From contig JAEWMY010000037.1 in NCBI GenBank assembly GCA_023393015.1, positions 39,036-103,035 of the forward strand: 64,000 nt of DNA, written 5' to 3'. This document shows, one piece after another, positions 15,423 to 25,511 of the stretch (position 1 is the first letter of the stretch; every line of letters starts with the position of its first letter). The position numbers and the translations under genes are program-made. The stretch is from Spirochaetota bacterium (lineage in GTDB: Bacteria; Spirochaetota; Spirochaetia; Treponematales; Treponemataceae). The notes beneath the pieces are model-generated. The model was not told where the DNA came from. It saw only the letters and a program-made list of their open reading frames with translations, and ran no database searches.

Positions 15423-17507
15423 CTACGTCCTGAACTTTCCTATTACCGACTCCATTTCCCGTATGCTGTCGTTCGTCTTGCCCGCGAGATTCGCCAGTGT
15501 TTGCGCCGACTGGTTTATCTCCTCGGAGCCGAGGCTCATCTCGTCCATGCTGCCGGCTATCGTGGAGGAGGCCTCGGAGACTTCTTTCATCGCCTCGAGC
15601 GCCTTTTTCGTTTCCCGTTTCATCTCGGAAGCCTTGTCCTTGACGCCCGACGAGGCTTCGCTCATGTCGCGCAGGGCCTCGAGTATCTGACGCGATCCCT
15701 CCTTTTGCTCGGACATCGCTCCTTCGATCTCCTTGACCAGCGCTCCCGTCCGCTCGATCCCGGAGTTGAGCGAGGAAAACGCCGTTTCCGATTCGTGGGA
15801 CACGTCGACGACCTCGGCGATACCCGTCTTGATGCGCGTCAGCTCGGTTCCTATCTTACGCGATTGCTCCGCCGATGTTTCCGAGAGGCGTCGGATTTCG
15901 TCGGCGACGACCGAGAATCCCTTTCCCGCCTCGCCCGCGTGCGCCGCCTCAATCGCGGCGTTCATCGCGAGGAGGTTCGTCTGCGCGGCTATTCCGGTGA
16001 TCGCCGCGTTCGCGTCCAGGAGCTGTTCTGACTGTTTCGAGATTTCCTTGACGCGAGCGTCGACCGCTTCCTGTTTTACGCGGCCTTCCTGCGACTCCTT
16101 CATGAGCGTCTCGAAGCGCTGCGCCATCTTGTCGACCGAGGCGGTTACCGAGGCGATGTTCCCTATCATCTGCTCGACCGAAGCCGAGGCCTCGACGCTG
16201 CCGGCGACCTGCGTTTCTATAAGCGCGTCCAACCGCTCGGCCCCGCTCGCTACCGAATCCATGGCGGCGGACATCTTGTCCACGGAAGAAGCCTGAAAGG
16301 CGGTCTGTTTGCGTACTCCGTCGATATTCGCCAGTATCTGCGCGATGGCCGCCGCCGACTCGCTGGAACTGGACGCGAGATCATCCCCGATCGCCCCGAG
16401 CGTCCTTTGCGTTCCCTGCAACCTCGCGATCATCCCCCGCAGTTTCTCGACGAACCCGTTGAAACCGTCGACCAGCGCGCCGATCTCGTCGGCCCGTCGC
16501 ATGGAAATGCGCTTCGTGAGGTCCGCGTCCCCTTGCGATATCTCGCGGAAGGACCGCGCGAGTATTCCCAGGGGTTTCGCGAAAGCCGAGCCGAGCGCGA
16601 CGGCGAGTATGATTCCCAGCACGACGCTGAGCGCCGCGAGCGTTATGAAATTCCGCGAAAGGCTCCGCAACGGCGCCATGATGGTATCCGCCGGAAGCGA
16701 TATCGCCGCGCTCCAGGCGTATTCGCCGATCGGCGCGTACGCGAGAAACTTCTTTTCTTCGTTGATCGTGTACGACTCTATCGCGCGTTTTCCCTCGGTC
16801 ATCCGCGTTATTATTGAAGCGAGCGGCAGGAGCGACGCGTCTTCTTTCGCCTTCTCCAGGACGTTTACGCCCTGCGAAACCTGGTCCTGATCGGTGTGAG
16901 CGATCGGTTTTCCGGTCGCGCCGAGAATGAAGGCCTCCGATCCCTTCCCGTAGTTTGACTCCAACAGCCGTTTGCTCAGGAACTCCGCATTGCGTTGGCC
17001 TATGAGAGCCCCACGCAACGTTCCGTCCCTGACGATGGGGACCGCGAACAGTACCGTCAAAAGGTTTTCTTCCCCCGCGACGGCGCTGAATACGGGATCG
17101 GAAACTGCCGGGGCGCGCTCCCTCAACACCCTTTGCAAGTACGCCCTTCCTGAGAGGTTCGCCGTTCGTCCGTTAGCGAGGTAGAGTATCCCGTCGAGAT
17201 CCGCGGGAGACATGGAATTGAAACCGAGTCGTTTCGCCTCCGAATCGAGGATCGCGTACAGATCTCGGTCGTACGAGGAGAAGTCCGCTACTGCGGCGAT
17301 CGTCTGGAGTTGCGCGAGTTGCAGGTCGATCCAGGATGAATACGCGTCGGCCAGGTGGTCAACCTCGGTCAAGAGCGTCCTTTCGACCTCTTCGTTCAGG
17401 ATCCGCGACGACCCGAGAAACGAGAAGAGACCCATCACGACCGACAGGACCAGCGTCATGCCGATAAAGGCGATAATCTGTTTGGTTCGAACTTTCAGGG
17501 CGATCAT
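15423..17507 (-). CDS. Methyl-accepting chemotaxis protein with extracytoplasmic Cache-type sensor
   Basis: A 694-residue MCP. A first membrane helix (about 11-33) is followed by a periplasmic double-Cache-like domain (DGILYLANGRTANLSGRAYLQRVL...PIVRDGTLRGALIGQ...GKPIAHTDQDQVS). Then come a second helix (about 283-310), a HAMP domain (FAKPLGILARSFREISQGDADLTKRI) and a long coiled coil. The signalling tip reads [35 protein letters not shown], split here only by its fixed family pattern. It detects a small external ligand and controls CheA. No CheW pentapeptide tether is seen at the C-terminus. No flagellar or che genes lie nearby, so it is an orphan receptor. Confidence 0.95.
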   Translation of the reverse strand: MIALKVRTKQIIAFIGMTLVLSVVMGLFSFLGSSRILNEEVERTLLTEVDHLADAYSSWIDLQLAQLQTIAAVADFSSYDRDLYAILDSEAKRLGFNSMSPADLDGILYLANGRTANLSGRAYLQRVLRERAPAVSDPVFSAVAGEENLLTVLFAVPIVRDGTLRGALIGQRNAEFLSKRLLESNYGKGSEAFILGATGKPIAHTDQDQVSQGVNVLEKAKEDASLLPLASIITRMTEGKRAIESYTINEEKKFLAYAPIGEYAWSAAISLPADTIMAPLRSLSRNFITLAALSVVLGIILAVALGSAFAKPLGILARSFREISQGDADLTKRISMRRADEIGALVDGFNGFVEKLRGMIARLQGTQRTLGAIGDDLASSSSESAAAIAQILANIDGVRKQTAFQASSVDKMSAAMDSVASGAERLDALIETQVAGSVEASASVEQMIGNIASVTASVDKMAQRFETLMKESQEGRVKQEAVDARVKEISKQSEQLLDANAAITGIAAQTNLLAMNAAIEAAHAGEAGKGFSVVADEIRRLSETSAEQSRKIGTELTRIKTGIAEVVDVSHESETAFSSLNSGIERTGALVKEIEGAMSEQKEGSRQILEALRDMSEASSGVKDKASEMKRETKKALEAMKEVSEASSTIAGSMDEMSLGSEEINQSAQTLANLAGKTNDSIREMESVIGKFRT

Positions 17508-17538
17508 CCTCGTACCTCCGTGATATGTCGTTTCGTAC

Positions 17539-18885
17539 CTACCAGGAAAACGCCTCGTACGAGACGTTGCCTTCGGGAATTCCCGCGTCGGTCAAATGGG
17601 TTTGAATGGAGCGTCTGAACGCGTCGGGGCCGCAAATAAAAGCCTTTGTCGCCCGCGGCGATTCGAAGCGCGCGAGCGTCTCGCCGATCGCGTCGGCGTC
17701 GATCCGGCCGTCGGGAGCGTCGCCTTCGAACGAGGACTCTCCCGTCACGAAGACGCGATAGACGAAGTCCGGCAAGCGCCCTGAGATCGCGCGCAATTCC
17801 GCCGCCGCGAAGGCCTCGTCCCTGCGGCGTACCGACCAGAGAAGCGTCACCGCGCCCGCGCGCGACCTCTCCGCGAAATCGCGAAGAATCGAAAGGAAGG
17901 GAGTGATCCCGATGCCCCCCGCGACGAAGACGATTTCACGGTCCCCGTCATCGGGACGGAACAGGCCGTAGGGACCGTCGACGAGGCATGTCACTCCTAC
18001 CTTGAGCGAGGAGAGTCTCGCCGTAAAGTCCCCGAGCGCCTTGACCGTGAACGTCGTAGTAGGCGACGACGGCGGGCTGCTGATCGTGAAGGGGTGCTCG
18101 CCGAAACCGCACGACCGGTCGAGAAACCGGATGAACGCGAACTGCCCGGCTTCGTGCCGGATTGTCCGTCCCCGTCGCGACGTCAGCCCGATCTCGGTGA
18201 TGCCGTCGGCGAGGCGCCTGACGGAGGTGACTGTGTGTGCGTTTCTGAGGGCAAGGAGCGGCCGGGCGATCTTGTGATAGACGTAAAAGAGAACGGCGAA
18301 AAGCCCCGTGACGGCGGCGAATGCCGTTTTTCCGGCGGTTTCCCGCACGGGGGAGGCGAGCAGAACGTGGATCACGACGAGCGCGAAAGCGGGCGCCGCG
18401 AAATTATGGAGGAGCTTGAGCAGGGTATAGTCCGCGCGCGCGCTTCGTTTCATAAACCGCGTGATTGACGAAAAGGGCGGCGTGCGGTCGAGCGGGGTTT
18501 CCAGCATCAGGAGGACGGTCATGAGGATCACGATCAGGAAGAGCGCGAGCCCGATCGAGCCGAGGACCGACTGGACGGTGTCCTCGGCGAAGTACGCCTT
18601 TTTCAGTACGGCATGCGGTATGGCGCTTCCGAGCGCGAGGCCGGCGATTATTCCGTGCATGACGAGTATCCGGTCGTGGCCGAACGCCCGGTCGAGCGCC
18701 CTGACGCGCGATCCGAGCACCAGCGCGACGGCGAAGTAACAATAGCTGACAAGCCCGAAAAACATCGCGAGCGAGTAACTGTGGAAAAAACTATACCAGT
18801 TGCCCTGGAAGAACAGGGCGACCGACGCGAGCGGGTAGAGCACCGTCGCCGCGACGATGATCGCGTTCTTCCGGACTTCTTTCAT
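17539..18885 (-). CDS. Ferric-reductase-like transmembrane flavocytochrome (FAD/NAD(P)H)
   Basis: A 448-residue protein with an N-terminal ferric-reductase membrane domain of about six helices (residues 8-215), carrying histidines suited to haem (MHGIIAGLALGSAIPH, LLHNFAAPAFALVVIHVLL). The cytoplasmic half has the FAD-binding HPFTISS motif, the NAD(P)H-binding GGIGITPFLSIL loop and a CGPDAFRRSI end, as in NADPH oxidases and YedZ/FRE-type reductases. It moves electrons from NAD(P)H across the membrane. The gene overlaps its upstream partner by 4 nt, so that exported flavodoxin-like protein may be its electron acceptor or accessory. Confidence 0.88.
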   Translation of the reverse strand: MKEVRKNAIIVAATVLYPLASVALFFQGNWYSFFHSYSLAMFFGLVSYCYFAVALVLGSRVRALDRAFGHDRILVMHGIIAGLALGSAIPHAVLKKAYFAEDTVQSVLGSIGLALFLIVILMTVLLMLETPLDRTPPFSSITRFMKRSARADYTLLKLLHNFAAPAFALVVIHVLLASPVRETAGKTAFAAVTGLFAVLFYVYHKIARPLLALRNAHTVTSVRRLADGITEIGLTSRRGRTIRHEAGQFAFIRFLDRSCGFGEHPFTISSPPSSPTTTFTVKALGDFTARLSSLKVGVTCLVDGPYGLFRPDDGDREIVFVAGGIGITPFLSILRDFAERSRAGAVTLLWSVRRRDEAFAAAELRAISGRLPDFVYRVFVTGESSFEGDAPDGRIDADAIGETLARFESPRATKAFICGPDAFRRSIQTHLTDAGIPEGNVSYEAFSW

Positions 18886-19358
18886 CGCGCCGTACCGGTT
18901 CTTTCGAGTCTTTCCGTTATCCGCGCGAAATACTCACGGGCGAGATTTTTAACTTCCTTTTTGGCGGACGCGCTCGTCACCGCGTCGACGGGCGTTTCCA
19001 CCTTCCAGTCGCGGATCTGCGTCGTGTGAAGGAGGATATACGCGTTGGAGGCGCGGTTCCTTTCGATCCACTCGGTTACCCAGGGGCGCACCTTCGAGTT
19101 GACTCCCGAGTTCGTGATGAAGACTGCCGCGTAGTCCGAGGCATTGTATCCGTCAAGACCGCCTTTGGGATGCTTCACCTTCACCACGGCGTAGCCCGCG
19201 CCGGTCAGTAGCGACTCGAGTTCCGCCACGAGCGCTTCCTTGAAGCCGGTCTTTTCCGAGGCGATCAATATGGTTCCCTTCGACTGACCCGCGAGCGGAA
19301 GGGGCATGATGAAGGCGACGAGAATGGCGGCCAACATGATGTTTTTGAGCGTGCGCAT
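18882..19358 (-). CDS. Exported flavodoxin-like protein
   Basis: A 158-residue protein with a clear signal peptide (residues 1-24, ending PLAGQS). The rest has flavodoxin topology: strand [11 protein letters not shown], helix, [28 protein letters not shown], then [21 protein letters not shown]. The first loop ([10 protein letters not shown]) resembles the phosphate loop of flavodoxins but lacks the usual T/S-x-T-G-x-T. FMN binding is therefore uncertain. It precedes and overlaps the ferric-reductase-like gene by 4 nt. Flavodoxin-like folds are usually cytoplasmic, so an exported one beside a membrane flavocytochrome is notable. Confidence 0.72.
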   Translation of the reverse strand: MRTLKNIMLAAILVAFIMPLPLAGQSKGTILIASEKTGFKEALVAELESLLTGAGYAVVKVKHPKGGLDGYNASDYAAVFITNSGVNSKVRPWVTEWIERNRASNAYILLHTTQIRDWKVETPVDAVTSASAKKEVKNLAREYFARITERLERTGTAR

Positions 19359-19520
19359 GGGTGTCTCCGTTTATCGTAACCCGGCGTGTCCGGGCGTTTC
19401 GGCAACCGCCCCTACGGACGGGCCCTGCGCATAGTATACAGTACAAGCACGCGTCGGACCAAGAAAAAACGTTCCGTGTCGGCGCGGAATCCGCTTTCGC
19501 CGTTCGTTCGGGAAATCCGC

Positions 19521-19549
19521 TTGACAGCGCAATAAAACGGCCGGAATAT
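19521..19549 (+). promoter_or_regulatory. Possible promoter of the polytopic MCP gene
   Basis: TTGACA (19521-19526), a 17-nt spacer and GAATAT (19544-19549) give a reasonable sigma-70 promoter 72 nt before the ATG at 19622. The 263-nt stretch from 19359 to 19621 holds nothing else that could be supported; the open frame running through it lacks a signal or ribosome site. Confidence 0.45.
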
Positions 19550-19621
19550 GGAAACGTGGCCGGCTGTGTCGGTACTTTTTTGCGTAGCATCGGAACAACG
19601 GTTTTCCAGTCGGAGGAAGAC

Positions 19622-21517
19622 ATGAAAGCGGCCGTTTTGAAAGCCTTCAATGGCGATATGACGAGAATTTATTCCATCGCCTACGTCCTTTCGGTTCCTC
19701 CCCTGATCCTGTTCGGAATCCGCTACATGGACATGTTCCGGGTCAACATTCCGCTTTTCGCCGGATGCGTCCTTCTGCAGGCCGTCATCAGCATGACCGT
19801 GTACCGGCTGTTCCAGAGGGCCTCCCTCGGTAAAATCAAGCGGTACCTCAAGGGGACGGCGCGGGCGGACGCCGCTCTCAAGATCGCGGCCTTTTCCTAT
19901 CCGGTTCGCCTGGCTTCCGCCATGATCGTCGACTGGATTCTCGTGCCGAACGCCGTAATCGTCCTGCCGTTTTACGTACTCTACGGAAATAATCCGGCGG
20001 ACCTTCTGATCGCCAACTTGCTCCTCGTTTCGGGCGGTGTCGCCTCCGTTCCCGTAGCGTATTTCATCGGCGAATCCACGACCGCGCGTTTTTTGTCCCT
20101 GCCCGAAATAGCGCGACTTCCGACGCCTGAACTCGCGGGCGGTATCGGACTCGGGATGAAGGCCTTCGTGACGACATTTTCGGTTTTTCTCACGATCCTT
20201 TTCAACATGGCCGCGCCGCTGATCCTGAGCCTCACGCACGACATCCGCATCCGCGACCTGTGGTTCGGCTATCTTCTCGTCGTCCTGCTCGGAATCGTGA
20301 TGGCGTCCTTCGTCGCGGTGTTTTTCTCGCGGTCCATGAAGCGGTCCGTCCGCTCGTCGATCGCCTTCCTCAGAAACCTCAAATCGCAGGACGGTAATCT
20401 CGCAGTCGAGTTCCCGCGGCTTTCGGACGACGAACTTGGCGAGCTGTCGGACCTCTTCGATTCCTTCGTCGAAAAGCTCGACTCGATCATCTCGACGGTA
20501 AAGCAGAAAACGCGGAACGCCGCCGAGAGGAGCCTCGACATGATCCGCGCGGTGGACAGCGCCTCGGCTTCCATGGGAGAGATCGAGACGCTCGCCGCGG
20601 CGGTGCGCGCCTCGGTCGTCGACGAGGCCGCGATAGTGGAAGAAGTCTCGTCTACCGTCGAGGAAATCGTCAGGACGATCGAAAACCAGGACAGGAAGGT
20701 GCTGTCCCAGTCATCCTGCGTGTCCGAGAGCACCGCTGCGGTCACCGAGATGCTCGCCAACATCGAATCAATCGCGAAAAACCTACAGCGGAGCACCGAG
20801 GAATACTCGAGGCTCAAGGAGAGAGTCGACGCTGGCGGTTCACACATGTCCAGGCTCAAGGGAATCGTGACGGAACTTTCCGATCGGGCCGAGGCGGTGG
20901 CGGAATCGAACAAGACGATCAAGGCGATCGCCTCGCAGACGAACATACTCTCCATGAACGCGGCGATCGAGGCGGCTCACGCGGGAGACGCGGGGCGCGG
21001 TTTTTCGGTCGTCGCCGACGAAATCAGGAAACTTGCCGAGACGTCGAACGTCCAGTCGCGGCATATCGAGGAGAGCGTCGCCGTCCTGAGGTCGTCGGTT
21101 GCCGACGTCATGAAGCTCTCGGGAGGTATGGGTTCCTCGCTCGCGGACATAGAGAAATCCGCGACGGCCGTCATGAATCTAGAGCGGGAAATCAAGGACT
21201 CGATCAACGAGCAGTCAAGCGGGTCGACCCAGATGTCGGAGGCCCTCAGGGACATACTGCAGGTCACCGAAGAGGTCCGATCGGGATCGGCCGAGATGCT
21301 CGCGGGAAGCCGGACCATCCTCGAGGAGATCAAGCGCCTCGTGGACATTTCGGTTTCCGTCCGCACGGCTACGGAGGAGATCGCGGAGAGATCCGCGAGC
21401 GCGAGGACCGAGGCGGCAAACGCGGACCGCGAGTCGGGCCAGACGTCCGGTGCCGTGCATGACATAGAGCGTGCGGTCGAGATATTCAGGGTCAGGGAAG
21501 AGATTCCCACGATCTGA
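19622..21517 (+). CDS. Methyl-accepting chemotaxis protein with polytopic membrane sensor
   Basis: A 631-residue MCP starting at an ATG with GGAGGAAG just upstream. The first about 240 residues hold six or seven hydrophobic helices with very short loops, instead of the usual two helices and a periplasmic domain. A HAMP-like region follows ([49 protein letters not shown]), then the coiled-coil signalling domain with [29 protein letters not shown] tip. The membrane part may sense a lipid-soluble ligand, redox state or membrane energy, as MASE/MHYT-like domains do. It is not the same family as the receptor at 15.4 kb. Confidence 0.9.
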   Translation: MKAAVLKAFNGDMTRIYSIAYVLSVPPLILFGIRYMDMFRVNIPLFAGCVLLQAVISMTVYRLFQRASLGKIKRYLKGTARADAALKIAAFSYPVRLASAMIVDWILVPNAVIVLPFYVLYGNNPADLLIANLLLVSGGVASVPVAYFIGESTTARFLSLPEIARLPTPELAGGIGLGMKAFVTTFSVFLTILFNMAAPLILSLTHDIRIRDLWFGYLLVVLLGIVMASFVAVFFSRSMKRSVRSSIAFLRNLKSQDGNLAVEFPRLSDDELGELSDLFDSFVEKLDSIISTVKQKTRNAAERSLDMIRAVDSASASMGEIETLAAAVRASVVDEAAIVEEVSSTVEEIVRTIENQDRKVLSQSSCVSESTAAVTEMLANIESIAKNLQRSTEEYSRLKERVDAGGSHMSRLKGIVTELSDRAEAVAESNKTIKAIASQTNILSMNAAIEAAHAGDAGRGFSVVADEIRKLAETSNVQSRHIEESVAVLRSSVADVMKLSGGMGSSLADIEKSATAVMNLEREIKDSINEQSSGSTQMSEALRDILQVTEEVRSGSAEMLAGSRTILEEIKRLVDISVSVRTATEEIAERSASARTEAANADRESGQTSGAVHDIERAVEIFRVREEIPTI

Positions 21518-21572
21518 ACGTATAAAACGCCGTGATCGTTAAACAATGCAGTAAGAAATCGGAGGCAGTGAA

Positions 21573-22772
21573 ATGAACGCGATACCAAAGGGTTTGCGGC
21601 CCGAAAGTCTCATGAAGCACATGCGCGCGCTGTGCAAGGAAATTCCGAGGAGGGTGCCTACGGGAGAAGGCGAGCGGAAGGCGGCGGAGTACGTGGTCTC
21701 TTCCCTCAAGGGGATGGGACTCGCCGATCCCTCGGTCGAGCCGTTCAAGGGAATCCCCACGCTCGGTCTTCCCGCGATTCTGACGACGGTACTGTGCCTC
21801 GCGGTCTTGCCGGTCGGGGCGTATTGCGGAATCGCGGGGAAGGTCTCGGCCGGCGCCGTCCTCTTTTTCGCCGCGCTTACGTTCTTTCAGCTGCTTTCCT
21901 GCAGGCCGCCGCTTTTTCGACGGATTATTGAACGCTGGAACAGCCAGAACGTCGTGAAGACGATTCCCGCGAAAGGAACGTCGAAGGGCCATGTCTATCT
22001 CGTCGGGCACCTTGACGCCAACAAGCAACGGTTCATCTTCCCGCCGCCATGGCCGATTCTCATGAAGTCCATGGAAACGTCCGTGGTCGTCCTCGCCGCC
22101 GGAACGGGCGCCTATTTCTGGGCCTCTGCTCTTTTCGGCTTTAACGTACCTTTGGTGTGGATGACCGCCGGAGCGTCCTTCCTCGCCTTCGCCCTTCTCT
22201 TGGCCGCCGACGAATTCCAGCCGACCATCGAGGGAGCGAACGACAACGCGACCGCCGTGTCGGTTCTTCTCGGTGTCGCAGAGACGCTCAAGGATTCTCC
22301 GCTCGATAACGCCGACGTCACGCTTCTCTTTACCGGCTGCGAGGAAGTCGGCAATCACGGCATGATCGCTTATCTCGACAGGCACGCGCCGGCGAAGGAC
22401 GGGACGCTGTGGATCGATATCGAGATGGTCGGTACGGGAAACATCGCCTACGCCACCAGGCATGGCATCAGCTATCTTACCGAGTATCGCCCCGGCGCGG
22501 GCGTCCTTTCGTACGCCGAGCGCGCGGCGAAGGAAAACCCCGACCTTGGCGTCACCGGCAGGGAAATGCTGATCCTGGAGGAAGTTTCCCCGCTCAGGTA
22601 CAGGCGCTATGACGCCCTCTGCGTCGTCGGGTACAACAAGGAAGGTTACCTGCCGCACTGGCACCGCGTGAGCGACGATCTCGAGCATATCGAGCCCGAA
22701 ACCCTCTCGCGCGCGGCGCGCTACGTGCACGCGATGCTTGCGACGATAGACTCGAGCCTGGGCGCCGTCTAG
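21573..22772 (+). CDS. M28-family metallopeptidase with internal membrane helices
   Basis: A 399-residue zinc peptidase. M28 metal ligands appear in order: GHLDANK (residue about 145), GANDNATAV (about 223), CEEVG (about 256), DIEMVG and finally HWHRVSDD (about 369). Two pairs of hydrophobic helices interrupt the fold: residues about 65-107, before the first ligand, and about 170-210, between the first and second ligands. The catalytic domain is thus stitched into the membrane rather than secreted. GGAGG precedes the ATG. Substrate is unknown; family members are aminopeptidases or carboxypeptidases. It overlaps the convergent transporter by 4 nt. Confidence 0.85.
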   Translation: MNAIPKGLRPESLMKHMRALCKEIPRRVPTGEGERKAAEYVVSSLKGMGLADPSVEPFKGIPTLGLPAILTTVLCLAVLPVGAYCGIAGKVSAGAVLFFAALTFFQLLSCRPPLFRRIIERWNSQNVVKTIPAKGTSKGHVYLVGHLDANKQRFIFPPPWPILMKSMETSVVVLAAGTGAYFWASALFGFNVPLVWMTAGASFLAFALLLAADEFQPTIEGANDNATAVSVLLGVAETLKDSPLDNADVTLLFTGCEEVGNHGMIAYLDRHAPAKDGTLWIDIEMVGTGNIAYATRHGISYLTEYRPGAGVLSYAERAAKENPDLGVTGREMLILEEVSPLRYRRYDALCVVGYNKEGYLPHWHRVSDDLEHIEPETLSRAARYVHAMLATIDSSLGAV

Positions 22773-24118
22773 CGGTTCCCTTCGGCGAGTATTTTTTCGT
22801 ACGTCTTTTCGTCGAGGGGGTATCGGTCTATGATGACGATTCCCGCGACGAGAACGGCGACGGGGACAGGGCCGATGAGGAGGCGGATCGCGAACAGGGT
22901 CGCGGCCGACTGGACCTCGTCCGGCTCGAAGCCAGAAAGGCTCAGGATCAAACCGACGAGGCCGGGCGCGAGCGCGATTCCGAGTTTCGAGACGAAGGTC
23001 CACATCCCGTAGTACGCGCCTTCCTTTCGGTTTCCGGTGCGTACCGCCTCGACCTCGATGACGTCCGGGAGCATGGAAAAGGGCGGCACGTACGCGAACC
23101 CGATTCCGATACCCGCGATCACCATCACGATCAGCGTATAGGTCAGTCCGAAGACGTGCCCGAAGAGGAAGATCGCCGTGCAGCCGAGCGATACGATACC
23201 GAGGGCGATCTGATAGAGCCTTTTTTTGCCGGTCTTTTTCGCGACAAGCACCGAGACGGGGATACAGAGCATTGCCGTGACCAGGAGGCAAATCATCGCG
23301 ATCGTCGTCTTTCCCTCGTTGTTATACATGTACTTGAAGTAGTATACGAGTATCGTCTGTACGAAGGTAATGCCGGTCAGGTTGCACGCGTAGACGATAA
23401 GGAGACGCACGTACGCCTTGTTCTTGAAGACGTGCAGGAAGGTTTCGAAAAACCGTTCCGTAAGCGGGGCGTCGTTGGAGTGGTCCCGCTCGCGCACGGA
23501 AAGAAAGGTAACGAGCATGGAAAGGGCCATCACGATCCCGAAAACGAAACCTACATACGTAAAACCCAATCGCGTATCGTTTCCGGCAAGCTCTACGACG
23601 GGAAGAACGACAGCCGCTCCAAGAATCGTGCCGATAACGGCGAAGCTGAAGCGAAACCCGTTCAGCGAATTCCGCTCGGCGTAGTCTTTCGTCAGTTCCG
23701 GTGTCAAGGAGCCGTAGGGAATATTGACGATCGTATAGGCCGTGTTGAGCGCGCACAGGACAAGCGCCGCCCACGCCACGCCCGCCGACTCGGAAGAAAA
23801 ACGCGGAGCCGAGAAGAACCACCACATCGCGAGAAACAACGGGATCGATCCGAACAAGAGGTACGGCCGTCTGCGGCCGAAGCGGGTACGCGTCCGGTCG
23901 GAGACAAATCCCATGACGGGATCGGTTACCGCGTCCCATATCTTTCCGATCAGGATCGCGAAACCGGCGGCCGCCGCGGGGATACCGACGACGTCGGTCA
24001 GGTAAAAGAGGGACCAGAATCCCATGGCGGTGAAAAAGAGATTCCCGCCCATGTCGCCCACCCCGAAACCCAGTTTAACTCCGAGCGGGAGTTTTCCGTC
24101 TTTTCGCGTCATTACCAT
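22769..24118 (-). CDS. GPH-family sugar:cation symporter (MelB/XynB-like)
   Basis: A 449-residue, 12-helix MFS-type transporter. It opens KLGFGVGDMGGNLFF and carries the GPH signature segments VVGIPAAAAGFAILIGKIWDAVTDPVMGFVSDRT and RFGRRRPYLLFGSIPL. The conserved Asp residues in helices 2 and 4 that bind the coupling cation are present (WDAVTDP). The probable substrate is a glycoside or oligosaccharide. The gene starts 44 nt inside the end of the acyltransferase gene, so the pair is co-transcribed, though no functional link is evident. Confidence 0.88.
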   Translation of the reverse strand: MVMTRKDGKLPLGVKLGFGVGDMGGNLFFTAMGFWSLFYLTDVVGIPAAAAGFAILIGKIWDAVTDPVMGFVSDRTRTRFGRRRPYLLFGSIPLFLAMWWFFSAPRFSSESAGVAWAALVLCALNTAYTIVNIPYGSLTPELTKDYAERNSLNGFRFSFAVIGTILGAAVVLPVVELAGNDTRLGFTYVGFVFGIVMALSMLVTFLSVRERDHSNDAPLTERFFETFLHVFKNKAYVRLLIVYACNLTGITFVQTILVYYFKYMYNNEGKTTIAMICLLVTAMLCIPVSVLVAKKTGKKRLYQIALGIVSLGCTAIFLFGHVFGLTYTLIVMVIAGIGIGFAYVPPFSMLPDVIEVEAVRTGNRKEGAYYGMWTFVSKLGIALAPGLVGLILSLSGFEPDEVQSAATLFAIRLLIGPVPVAVLVAGIVIIDRYPLDEKTYEKILAEGNR

Positions 24119-25511
24119 ACTCCTCGTTTTTCATCGCTTCAGCGCATTCAAGAAAGACCCGTTTCATTTCCGCGGTCACGTCTTCGACCGCCTGTTTTCT
24201 GTTATCCTTGTACGCGCCAAACCGGTCCCGAATCTCTATGGCGCTCCCCGCGACGACGATCGCCCTCTTTCTAAACGCGCCGGCGCGATGCGAGATGTTT
24301 CCCCCGGCGAAGCGGGAGATGAGATCTTGCAGGTTGATCGCCGTTTCGACGACGCGGTCAAAAGACGGGGTTGGGCCGGACTCGCCGCCAAGATACCCGC
24401 TATCGAGATAGTAGGAGATGTCGACAAACTCCATGTGTCGCATCGCGAACCACGCCTCGCCCGCGCGGCGGTCGGCGAAGGAGCGCTCGAGCGCGCCGAT
24501 CTTTCGCGCGGGGTCAAGCGAGTATATCCTGTCCCAGCATTCCTGCCTGAGCCGGTACACGCGCTGAATTTCGTCGGCTTGCGGATGCGCAGCTATTCCG
24601 AGGGCGCGCTCGCCTTCCAGTAAGGCGATCTTCCGCAAGGCGTCCCATCGCGCGTCGCGGCCCTCGGCCTCGGCGCGTTTCCCGTACGTACGAAAGTAAT
24701 GATCCTCCGCAAGGGAGAGCGCCTTCTCGTCGATGGTTTCAAGCCGCAGTTGCAAAGGGATGCTTGGCAGGTCGGGAGTGTCGATACCGCACGCCCGTTC
24801 CATCCCGCGTATCATCTTCGAGACTTTTTTTTCGTCCCGGGGATCGAAGCGGTGATGGACGGACAAGGGAAGGATGCGTACGCCTTCATTTCGCCGTTCC
24901 CTTTCGAGTTCTTCGGCGCACCAGAAACCCATTTGCGCGCTTCCCGTTTCGAGGCGCGGAACGGTTTCGCTCCGGTACGAAACCTGTCCTTCCGGGGCGA
25001 GCGCGATCGGGTACGGACCCGATCGGATGATCGAACGGATGTTCTTGATTCCCGCGCTGTCCGCCCTGACATGGTATACGGGAACGGCCCCGATCCGCGG
25101 CAATATCCAGCGGAGAACCGAGCCGCCCCAGAGCGCGACCTCGTACCCGTGGATAAACCGCGCGTGCGGATGCCCCCGCAGAGAGATTCCCGCGCGCCGC
25201 GCCCGTCGTTTCAAGAGGACGTCAAAAAGATACGAGAAGACCTGCGGTTCGTCTCCGTACGGATGGCGAAAGGCGAGGATCAAGCGGGTCTTTCCGTCTT
25301 GAAAGGCTTTCCACTCGGAGATCAGGGAGTTCGGTTCCCGCGCGTTAACGCCCCGCAATTCGATCGACGTAAACCGGAGAAAAAACTTGAGATATATCGG
25401 GGAGAGTATCCTGAGAACGCGTAGTACGGACGGCGAGGGACTCGACGCCTTCAGTGGACGACGATACCGTGCCTTCGCGATCGGTTCGTACGGAAGTCTT
25501 CTGAAAATCAT
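24075..25511 (-). CDS. PlsC-like 1-acylglycerol-3-phosphate acyltransferase-family protein
   Basis: About 478 residues. The N-terminal half has an acyltransferase pattern: FRHPYGDEPQ as the H-x3/4-D catalytic motif, a W-rich WGGSVLRWILPRIGAVPVYH segment, and ALAPEGQVSYRSE as the phosphate-binding PEG motif. The second half is a helical extension without a name. An ATG at 25511 is used; a TTG 36 nt upstream (25547) is possible, and neither has a good ribosome site. It probably acylates a glycerol-phosphate or glycolipid. The spacing between His and Asp is one residue shorter than the classic NHxxxxD, so activity is not certain. Confidence 0.7.
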   Translation of the reverse strand: MIFRRLPYEPIAKARYRRPLKASSPSPSVLRVLRILSPIYLKFFLRFTSIELRGVNAREPNSLISEWKAFQDGKTRLILAFRHPYGDEPQVFSYLFDVLLKRRARRAGISLRGHPHARFIHGYEVALWGGSVLRWILPRIGAVPVYHVRADSAGIKNIRSIIRSGPYPIALAPEGQVSYRSETVPRLETGSAQMGFWCAEELERERRNEGVRILPLSVHHRFDPRDEKKVSKMIRGMERACGIDTPDLPSIPLQLRLETIDEKALSLAEDHYFRTYGKRAEAEGRDARWDALRKIALLEGERALGIAAHPQADEIQRVYRLRQECWDRIYSLDPARKIGALERSFADRRAGEAWFAMRHMEFVDISYYLDSGYLGGESGPTPSFDRVVETAINLQDLISRFAGGNISHRAGAFRKRAIVVAGSAIEIRDRFGAYKDNRKQAVEDVTAEMKRVFLECAEAMKNEEYGNDAKRRKTPARS

